Assembly (NCBI GenBank): GCA_049325095.1
Contig: JBMOPO010000035.1
Coordinates: 1 to 64,000 of the forward strand
DNA: 64,000 bases
Direction: 5' to 3'
Origin: JAGPUQ01 sp049325095
GTDB taxonomy: Bacteria; Pseudomonadota; Gammaproteobacteria; Pseudomonadales; Porticoccaceae
Shown here: piece after piece, positions 58,045 to 64,000 of the stretch
How positions within the stretch are numbered: position 1 is the first letter of the stretch
How the letters are laid out: each line of letters starts with the position of its first letter
Made by a program: the position numbers and the translations under genes
The notes under the pieces: model-generated
Database searches by the model: none
What the model saw: the letters and a program-made list of their open reading frames with translations, nothing else
What the model was told of the DNA's origin: nothing

Positions 58045-58284
58045 TCAATGCTCGGGCCGGCTGGCATCGTAGGCCAACCCGGCCTTTCCGCCGGCGATGT
58101 CTGCCGGGGTCTCCTGGGCACACTTGCTCCGGTCGCCGCCGCAAATGTCACATTCGAGCTGCATGCCCAGCGCCGCCATGCCCCCGCAGGATCCGGAGAT
58201 CGGCTTGCGCCCCAGGAGCACGCCGACGGCCATGGCGCCGACCAACAGGATCACCAACAGCATCGCCAACAGAATTTCGAGCAT
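58045..58284 (-). CDS. nqrM: Na+-NQR maturation protein NqrM
   Basis: 79 aa. One N-terminal membrane helix (LEILLAMLLVILLVGAMAVGVLLG), then RKPISGSCGGMAALGMQLECDICGGDRSKC. The four-cysteine GSCGG...CDICGG...KC pattern is specific to NqrM, which is needed to insert the iron centre of the NqrDE pair. The ATG at 58284 follows GAGGTG. It closes the nqr operon after apbE. Confidence 0.93.
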   Translation of the reverse strand: MLEILLAMLLVILLVGAMAVGVLLGRKPISGSCGGMAALGMQLECDICGGDRSKCAQETPADIAGGKAGLAYDASRPEH

Positions 58285-58436
58285 CTCTTTCACCTCGGAA
58301 CGAGCCTGGATCGGGCCATCCGGTGAACCGCCGAAATGGCGGCGGACGGCGCCTGAAACCGCTGGCGGAACCGCGGCGATCCGCTCCCGGCCGCCGGCAT
58401 GGAACCCGCAGTCGATCGCCGCGACACGCCCGGCGG

Positions 58437-59465
58437 TCATTGCAGATAGGGCGCCATGCGCGGGCTGGCAACCTCCACGAAGCCATCACCCTGCCTGACC
58501 AGCAGCAATACCGCAAGTTCGTGGGCGGTGGCAAACTCCAGCCCGCGCTCCTCGCCCATCACCATCAGCGCCGTGGCCACCGCGTCCGCCTCCGCGCTGG
58601 TCGGCGCGAGCACCGTCACCGATGCCAGCCGGTGCTGGACCGGGCGACCGCTCTGGGGGTCAAGGGTATGCGAATAGCGCACCCCGTCGCGCTCGAAATA
58701 ATTCCGGTAATCCCCGGAGGTCGCCACGCCGAGATCGGTGAGTTCCAGGATGCGCTCCACCGCTCCGCCGCCGGGGCGCGGCGCCTCGACGGCGATGCGC
58801 CACAATCCGCCGTCGGCGCGGCGGCCGCGGACCCGGATTTCACCGCCCACCTCGACCATGAGGTCGGAGGCCCCCAGAGCGACCAGCTCCTCCGCCAGGC
58901 GGTCGACGATGAAGCCCTTGGCGACCGCGGAGAGATCCAGGGTGACGTCACCCCGGCGAATGATCTGGTCGCCGGAGCCCAGTTCGATCCTGTCAAACCC
59001 GATGCGCTCCAGCAGCGCGGCGATCTCCGGGTCCGCCGGCACCCGGTCGCCGGTGTCCACCGGCCCGAAGCCCCACAGGTCGACCAGCGGCCGCACCGTG
59101 GGGTCGAAGGCGCCGTCGGACATCCGATAGATCCGCCGGGCGATCGCCAGCACCTGGTAGAGGTCTTTCGAGGCCGCGAACGGAACGCCCAACGGCTGGC
59201 GATTCAGCCGGTTCAGCTCGGAATCCGGCTTGTAGGTGCTGAGCTTGCGGTCGAGGTCGTCGAGCACCTCGCGCACCCGCTCGGGCAAGCCGGCCGCTGC
59301 CAGGTCGCCGCGGCGGTCGATCACCTTGACGCTGTAGCTGGTGCCCAGCGCATTGCCGGAAAACGCGAGCTCCTGGGGAGTCGGCGCGCAGGCGGTCAGC
59401 AGGACCAGCAACAACGCGGCGGGCAGCCGCGTCCTTCCCCGCCGCTCGCGCCCCGGCCCCGACAA
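58437..59465 (-). CDS. apbE: FAD:protein FMN transferase ApbE (lipoprotein)
   Basis: 342 aa. Lipoprotein signal with LLTAC; then FSGNALGTSYSVKVID, SDGAFDPTVRPLVDLWGFG, DLSAVAKGFIVDRLAEEL, VEVGGEIRVRG and YSHTLDPQSGRPV: the full ApbE pattern. It attaches FMN covalently to the Thr residues of NqrB and NqrC in this operon. The start is TTG, one base from the nqrF stop; no ATG is available before the signal peptide. Confidence 0.94.
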   Translation of the reverse strand: MSGPGRERRGRTRLPAALLLVLLTACAPTPQELAFSGNALGTSYSVKVIDRRGDLAAAGLPERVREVLDDLDRKLSTYKPDSELNRLNRQPLGVPFAASKDLYQVLAIARRIYRMSDGAFDPTVRPLVDLWGFGPVDTGDRVPADPEIAALLERIGFDRIELGSGDQIIRRGDVTLDLSAVAKGFIVDRLAEELVALGASDLMVEVGGEIRVRGRRADGGLWRIAVEAPRPGGGAVERILELTDLGVATSGDYRNYFERDGVRYSHTLDPQSGRPVQHRLASVTVLAPTSAEADAVATALMVMGEERGLEFATAHELAVLLLVRQGDGFVEVASPRMAPYLQ

Positions 59466-59466
59466 C

Positions 59467-60699
59467 TCAGCCGCCGAAATCGTCGAGGAAGATGTGATCG
59501 TCCTCGACGCCCAGCCGGTGCAGCATGTCGATCACCGCCGCATTCATCATCGGCGGGCCGCACATGTAGTACTCGCACTCTTCGGGGGCCTCGTGATCCT
59601 TGAGGTAGTTCTCGTAGAGCACGTTGTGAATGAAACCCGTGTAGCCGGTCCAGTTGTCTTCCGGAAGCGGATCGGACAGCGCCACGAACCACTTGAAATT
59701 GTCGTTCTCGGCGGCGAGGGCATCGTACTCGTCCTGATAGAAGAGCTCGCGCAGGCTGCGGGCCCCATACCAGAACGTGATCTTGCGCTTGGTCTTGATG
59801 CGTTTGAGTTGATCGAAAATGTGCGAGCGCATCGGCGCCATGCCCGCGCCGCCACCGATGAACACCATCTCGTTGTCGGTGTCCTGTGCGAAAAATTCGC
59901 CGAAGGGTCCGTAGACGCGGATCCTGTCGCCGGGCTTGAGGCTGAAGACGTAAGAGGACATCTGGCCGGGGGGCAGGCCCTGGGTGCGCGGCGGCGGCGT
60001 GGCGATGCGGATATTGAACTTGAGGATCCCTTTCTCATCCGGATAATTGGCCATCGAATAGGCCCGGATCACGGGTTCATCAACCTTGGATTCCAAATCG
60101 AAGAATTTGAAGCGCTCCCAGTCGCCCCGGTACTCGGGTTCGATATCGAAATCCCGGAAGCGCACATGGTGGGGCGGCGCCTCGAGCTGCACGTAGCCGC
60201 CGGCGCGAAAGGCCACGTTCTCGCCTTCCGGCAGGGTCAGGGTCAGCTCCTTGATGAAGGTGGCGACATTGGGGTTGGAGGCGACCACGCACTCCCACTG
60301 CTTGACCCCGAACACCTCTTCGGGAACCTTGATCTTCATGTCCTGCTTGACCGGCACCTGGCAGGACAGCCGCCAGCCCTCCCGGGCCTCGCGCGGCGTG
60401 AAATGGGCCTGTTCCGTCGGCAGAATGGATCCGCCGCCCTCGGCGATGATGCACTTGCATTGGGCGCAACTGCCGCCACCGCCGCACGCCGAGGCCAGAA
60501 ACAGGTTGTTGGCCGCGAGCGTCTGCAGCAGCTTGCCGCCGGCGGGCACGCGGATGGTCTTCTCGCCGTTGATCTCGATGGCCACCTCGCCGGCGGCGAC
60601 CAGCCGTGAGCGCGCCACCAGGATGAACAGTGCCAGCGCCACCACGATCGCGGTGAACATGCCGACGCCGAGCACGATGGTCATGGTTTCCATGGTCAT
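59467..60699 (-). CDS. nqrF: Na+-NQR subunit F (NADH dehydrogenase, 2Fe-2S and FAD)
   Basis: 410 aa. N-terminal membrane helix, then a plant-type 2Fe-2S domain with Cys72, Cys78, Cys81 and Cys113 (ACGGGGSCAQCKC ... SCQVPV), then a ferredoxin-NADP-reductase module with RAYSMANYPDE (FAD), GGGAGMAPMRSHI (NADH) and the C-terminal YYMCGPPMMNAAV. It admits electrons from NADH. Three Met codons lie at the start (60699, 60693, 60684); the real one is not decided by a ribosome site. Confidence 0.95.
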   Translation of the reverse strand: MTMETMTIVLGVGMFTAIVVALALFILVARSRLVAAGEVAIEINGEKTIRVPAGGKLLQTLAANNLFLASACGGGGSCAQCKCIIAEGGGSILPTEQAHFTPREAREGWRLSCQVPVKQDMKIKVPEEVFGVKQWECVVASNPNVATFIKELTLTLPEGENVAFRAGGYVQLEAPPHHVRFRDFDIEPEYRGDWERFKFFDLESKVDEPVIRAYSMANYPDEKGILKFNIRIATPPPRTQGLPPGQMSSYVFSLKPGDRIRVYGPFGEFFAQDTDNEMVFIGGGAGMAPMRSHIFDQLKRIKTKRKITFWYGARSLRELFYQDEYDALAAENDNFKWFVALSDPLPEDNWTGYTGFIHNVLYENYLKDHEAPEECEYYMCGPPMMNAAVIDMLHRLGVEDDHIFLDDFGG

Positions 60700-60722
60700 T
60701 GCTGGTCAGTCCCGCCCGGCCG

Positions 60723-61340
60723 TCAGATATCGATGCCACCAAAGGACATGAAGCCGAGGGAGATCAGCCCCACGATCATGAACACGCCGCCCAGGCCGCG
60801 CAGGCCCTCGGGCATGTCGCTGTACTTGAGCTTTTCCCGAACCCCGGCGATGGCCACGATGGCCAGCGCCCAGCCGAGACCTGCGCCGAGCCCGTAGACC
60901 GCGCTTTCGGCAAAGTCGTAGCTGCGCTCGACCATGAACAGGGAGGCGCCGAGGATGGCGCAGTTCACCGTGATCAGCGGCAGAAAGACCCCGAGTGTGT
61001 TGTACAGCGCGGGCACATAGCGATCCAGGACCATCTCCAGGATCTGCACGATGGCGGCGATCACCCCAATGTAGCTGAGCAGGCCCAGAAAGCTCAGGTC
61101 CACCGATCTGAGCGCCTCGATGCCGGTCCAGGACAGCGCGCCCTCGGCCAGCAGGTAGTGCAGGATCAGGTTGTTGACCGGCACGGTGATGGCGATGACC
61201 AGGGTCACCGCGATACCGAGCCCCACCGCGGCGCTCATCTTCTTGGAAATGGCGATCAGGGTGCACATGCCGAGGAAAAACGCCAACCCCATGTTCTCGA
61301 TGAACACCGAACGCACCAGCAATCCGAGATAGTGTTCCAT
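60723..61340 (-). CDS. nqrE: Na+-NQR subunit E
   Basis: 205 aa, six membrane helices: MEHYLGLLVRSVFIENMGLAFFLGMCTLIAISKK, VNNLILHYLL, LPLITVNCAILGASLFMVERSYDF. The Cys residues in the first helix (GMCTL) and in VNCAILG are iron ligands shared with NqrD. The start overlaps the nqrD stop by one base (TGATG). Confidence 0.95.
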   Translation of the reverse strand: MEHYLGLLVRSVFIENMGLAFFLGMCTLIAISKKMSAAVGLGIAVTLVIAITVPVNNLILHYLLAEGALSWTGIEALRSVDLSFLGLLSYIGVIAAIVQILEMVLDRYVPALYNTLGVFLPLITVNCAILGASLFMVERSYDFAESAVYGLGAGLGWALAIVAIAGVREKLKYSDMPEGLRGLGGVFMIVGLISLGFMSFGGIDI

Positions 61341-62008
61341 CAGGCGATCCCCCCGGCGGTATTGGGCGCCAGGCGGTACTCCGGCGCCTCCATCTGCTCG
61401 GTCTTGACGCTGCGCAGCGCCCAGATGATGCCGCCGATGATGAAGAACGCGCTGGGCGGCATCAGCAGCAGCCCGTTGGGCACATACCAGCCGCCCTCGG
61501 TCACCACCGGCAGTACCTGGAACCCGAACAGGGAGCCCGAGCCGAACAGCTCGCGGAGGAAGGAGACCACCATCAGCATGGCGCTGTAACCCAGGCCGTT
61601 GCCGATGCCGTCGAGGAAACTGGCCAGCGGGGGATTCTTCATCGCAAAGGCCTCGGCGCGTCCCATGACGATGCAGTTGGTGATGATCAGCCCGACGAAT
61701 ACCGACAGTTGCTTGCTGATCTCGTAGGCATAGGCCCTGAGGATCTGATCCACCACGATCACCAGCGACGCGATGATGGTCATCTGCACGATGATCCGGA
61801 TGCTGTTGGGAATGTGCTGGCGGATCATCGAGACGAACAGGTTGGAAAACCCGGTGACCAGGGTCAGCGCGATCGCCATGACCAGTGCCACCGACATCTG
61901 CGAGGTGACCGCCAGCGCCGAGCAGATCCCGAGGATCTGCAGCGCGATCGGGTTGTTGTCGACGATCGGCTTGGTGAGTACCTCTTTGATCTTGAGCTGT
62001 TCCGCCAT
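61340..62008 (-). CDS. nqrD: Na+-NQR subunit D
   Basis: 222 aa, six helices: NNPIALQILGICSALAVTSQMSVALVMAIALTLVTGF, VDQILRAYAYEISKQLSVFVGLIITNCIVMGRAEAFAMKN. The GICSAL and ITNCIVMGR cysteines match those that bind the NqrDE iron centre. It sits 2 bp after the nqrC stop. Confidence 0.96.
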   Translation of the reverse strand: MAEQLKIKEVLTKPIVDNNPIALQILGICSALAVTSQMSVALVMAIALTLVTGFSNLFVSMIRQHIPNSIRIIVQMTIIASLVIVVDQILRAYAYEISKQLSVFVGLIITNCIVMGRAEAFAMKNPPLASFLDGIGNGLGYSAMLMVVSFLRELFGSGSLFGFQVLPVVTEGGWYVPNGLLLMPPSAFFIIGGIIWALRSVKTEQMEAPEYRLAPNTAGGIA

Positions 62009-62010
62009 GA

Positions 62011-62787
62011 TCAGACCTCCCCTGAACGCAGCCGGGCGAGGAAGGTGCCAAAACCCTGCTCGCCAAGCCAGAAATGAATGAGGTTGTCCACCCCGCGACT
62101 GGTCAAGGTGGCTCCTGACAGGCCATCGACCTGGTAGACGCTTTCCGGTCTTGTGGTGTCGACCCGCCCCTTGATCACCCGCAGCGCTACCTCCCCGCCC
62201 TCGCCATACACCTGCTTGCCCGACCAGAGCGCCTTCCAGCGCGGATTGTCGACCTCGCCGCCGAGACCCGGGGTTTCGGCATGTTCATAGAATCCGATTC
62301 CGGCCACCGTGTTCAAATCCCCCTCCAGGGCGATGAACCCGTAGAGGGTGGACCACAGGCCGTAACCCTTGACCGGCAGGATCAGCTTGTCGAGCCGGCC
62401 CTGCTCATCCTTGACCAGATACACCTCCGCGTACCTGGCGCGGCGCTGGATCCTGGCGATGTCCTGCTCCGGCGGGACCTGCTTCGACAGCGCCGGATCC
62501 CTGCTGGCCTTGCGCTGATCGTAACTCCCGGCGTCCAGCGCATCGCTGAACTCGCCGCTGTCCAGATTCACCAGGCGGGTCTCGACCCGCTCGAACTGCC
62601 GCTCGACACTGACCCCGGGCTGCAACAGTCCGGCCGCGGCGAGGATGTTCTCCTTGCGGTTCAGCGCCTGGTTGGCCGCCTGCTGCGGCCGCAACAGGAC
62701 GGTGGCGGACGCCACCACCACGGCGCACACCACGCACAGGACCAGGGTGACCAGCAGGGTCTTGCCGATCGACTCGTTGTCAGCCAC
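62011..62787 (-). CDS. nqrC: Na+-NQR subunit C (covalent FMN)
   Basis: 258 aa. One N-terminal helix (LLVTLVLCVVCAVVVASATVLL), periplasmic domain with GLWSTLYGFIALEGDLNTVAGIGFYEHAETPGLGGEV, and the flavinylation motif SGAT with Thr227 (LSGATLTSRG). GTG start; it overlaps nqrB by 8 bp. Confidence 0.95.
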   Translation of the reverse strand: MADNESIGKTLLVTLVLCVVCAVVVASATVLLRPQQAANQALNRKENILAAAGLLQPGVSVERQFERVETRLVNLDSGEFSDALDAGSYDQRKASRDPALSKQVPPEQDIARIQRRARYAEVYLVKDEQGRLDKLILPVKGYGLWSTLYGFIALEGDLNTVAGIGFYEHAETPGLGGEVDNPRWKALWSGKQVYGEGGEVALRVIKGRVDTTRPESVYQVDGLSGATLTSRGVDNLIHFWLGEQGFGTFLARLRSGEV

Positions 62788-63976
62788 GGGCCAGCCTCCG
62801 CTTGATGTTGGCCTGAACCACTGCGTGGTCGATCAGCGGCGCGAACAGGTTGGCAAACAGGATCGCCAGCATCATCCCCTCGGGAAAGGCCGGGTTGACC
62901 ACCCGGATCAACACCACCATCACGCCGACCAGCACCCCGAACCAGAACTTGCCGGTCTCGGTCATGGCCGCCGACACCGGATCCGTGGCCATGAAGAACA
63001 TCCCGAAGGCGAAGCCACCCAGGACCAGATGCCAGTACCAGGGCATCGCGAACATGGGATTGCTCGCCGAGCCGACCAGGTTGAACAGGGTCGACAGCGC
63101 CATCATGCCGGCCATCACCCCCAGCACGATGCGCCAGGAGGCGATCCGCGTCACCAGCAGCAGCGCTCCGCCGATGGCGATCGCCAGCGTGGAAACCTCG
63201 CCGATGGAGCCCTGCTCGCGCCCGATGAACGCATCCAGCCAGCTCAGTTGCGCCTGCACCGCCGCCATGCCGTCGGCAGCGGCCACCGACAGCGCGGTGG
63301 CCCCGGTGAAGCCGTCCACCGCGGTCCACACCGCATCGCCCGACATGGCCGCCGGATAGGCGAAAAACAGGAAGGCCCGGCCGGTCAGCGCCGGGTTGAG
63401 GAAGTTCTTGCCGGTGCCGCCGAAGATCTCCTTGCCGATCACCACGCCGAAACTGATGCCCAAGGCGACCATCCACAGCGGAATCGCCGGCGGACAGGTG
63501 AGCGCGAACAGGATGGAGGTGACGAAGAACCCCTCGTTGATCTCATGGCCGCGCACCGTGGCGAACAGGACCTCCCAGAAACCGCCCGCCACGAAGGTGA
63601 CCAGATAGATGGGCACGAAGAACACCGCGCCGTACCAAAAGCAGTCCCACAGGCTCTGCGGATCATGGCCCGCGAAGGCGTCGATCAGCACCGCCCGCCA
63701 GCCGAGCAGTTCACCGCCGCCGGCCGCCAGGGCGGTATTGGCCTGGAAGCCGAGGTTGTACATGCCGTAGAACATGGCGGGGAACGCGGCCAGCCAGACG
63801 GTGATCATCACCCGTTTGAGATCGATGCCGTCGCGCACATGGGGCGCCGACCGGGTGACTGAGGCCGGCGAATAGAAAATGGTGTCCACCGCCTCGTAGA
63901 GCGCGTAGTACTTCGCGTACTTCCCGCCCTCGTGGAAATGAGGGGCCAGGCGGTCGAGGAACTGGCGCAGCGCCAC
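62780..63976 (-). CDS. nqrB: Na+-NQR subunit B (covalent FMN, ion channel)
   Basis: 398 aa with about ten helices. Signatures: VDTIFYSPASVTRSAPHVRDGIDLKRVMITVW, NPALTGRAFLFFAYPAAMSGD, the flavinylation motif DGFTGAT with Thr227, and FMATDPVSAAMTETGKFW. It forms the Na+ pathway. GTG start with GAGGG upstream, 3 bp after the nqrA stop. Confidence 0.95.
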   Translation of the reverse strand: MALRQFLDRLAPHFHEGGKYAKYYALYEAVDTIFYSPASVTRSAPHVRDGIDLKRVMITVWLAAFPAMFYGMYNLGFQANTALAAGGGELLGWRAVLIDAFAGHDPQSLWDCFWYGAVFFVPIYLVTFVAGGFWEVLFATVRGHEINEGFFVTSILFALTCPPAIPLWMVALGISFGVVIGKEIFGGTGKNFLNPALTGRAFLFFAYPAAMSGDAVWTAVDGFTGATALSVAAADGMAAVQAQLSWLDAFIGREQGSIGEVSTLAIAIGGALLLVTRIASWRIVLGVMAGMMALSTLFNLVGSASNPMFAMPWYWHLVLGGFAFGMFFMATDPVSAAMTETGKFWFGVLVGVMVVLIRVVNPAFPEGMMLAILFANLFAPLIDHAVVQANIKRRLARG

Positions 63977-63979
63977 GGA

Positions 63980-64000
63980 TCAACCCTCCTTCTCGATGCG
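63980..64000 (-). CDS. nqrA: 3' end of Na+-NQR subunit A (partial)
   Basis: Only the last six codons and the stop lie in the window, reading RIEKEG. The position directly before nqrB and the IEKEG ending both fit NqrA; the gene runs off the right edge. Confidence 0.7.
   Translation of the reverse strand, partial: RIEKEG

Noticed and set aside
1..64000. CRISPR arrays, tRNA/rRNA genes, insertion sequences, prophage or integrase genes
   Set aside because: No regular spacer-repeat pattern, cloverleaf or transposase/integrase motif was seen on either strand. The only dispersed repeat is the five-hairpin element.

Overview
This 64 kb window comes from a very GC-rich bacterial chromosome. The gene content points to a Gammaproteobacterium: a Na+-translocating NADH:quinone reductase operon with nqrM and apbE, the LolCDE lipoprotein export system, a GlrK/QseG/GlrR-type two-component operon, AcnD/PrpF, and many outer-membrane and lipoprotein signals. 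Three Baeyer-Villiger-type monooxygenases, short-chain dehydrogenases, an AidB-type acyl-CoA dehydrogenase, a likely DUF1302 protein and complete propionate metabolism suggest a degrader of alicyclic, steroid-like or aromatic compounds. I cannot name the genus. I saw no tRNA, rRNA, CRISPR, transposase, integrase or phage genes.

Layout. 1-8760: end of a DUF1302-like gene, a translationally coupled three-gene 2-oxoacid:ferredoxin oxidoreductase operon, propionyl-CoA synthetase, a quinone oxidoreductase and a SUI1-type factor. 8853-15228: an uncharacterised lipocalin-like protein, then an arylsulfotransferase-like protein with two small membrane proteins and a PAPS-type sulfotransferase, then a CDP-alcohol phosphatidyltransferase with a HAD phosphatase. 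15229-24000: a self-contained sigma-54 locus. It has two palindromic enhancer sites and a near-consensus -24/-12 promoter, and it encodes a 766-aa secreted Ala/Ser-rich repeat protein, a second small secreted Ala/Ser-rich protein, a lipoprotein and an outer-membrane barrel. It converges on an operon for the matching histidine kinase, lipoprotein and sigma-54 activator. This is the best candidate for an undescribed system. 24349-28478: truncated haemoglobin, a first monooxygenase and an exported M14 peptidase. 28650-34539: a heat-shock island (three Hsp20, CbpA, CbpM, DegP-like protease, FtsH) with divergent sigma-32-like promoters. 34742-45289: two more monooxygenases, AidB-like dehydrogenase, PabB, a TetR regulator, PhhB, an exported tandem carboxymuconolactone decarboxylase-like protein and two short-chain dehydrogenases. 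45385-53595: the methylcitrate cycle (prpB, prpC, acnD, an SRPBCC gene, prpF, prpD). 53796-57869: DUF2062, LolE/LolD/LolC and a small exported protein. 58045-64000: nqrM, apbE, nqrF, E, D, C, B and the tail of nqrA.

A second unexpected signal is a dispersed repeat of about 155 bp made of five consecutive hairpins. It occurs in three clear copies (26567-26724, 28500-28653, 46928-47085) and probably one decayed copy (57866-58018). Every copy starts on the stop codon of the gene that reads into it, and one hairpin shows paired compensatory changes between copies.

How the parts work together: monooxygenases, dehydrogenases and short-chain dehydrogenases would feed acyl-CoA and propionyl-CoA into the methylcitrate cycle. 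The ferredoxin oxidoreductase and Na+-NQR handle the reducing power. The Lol, heat-shock and sigma-54 modules serve the envelope and protein quality control.
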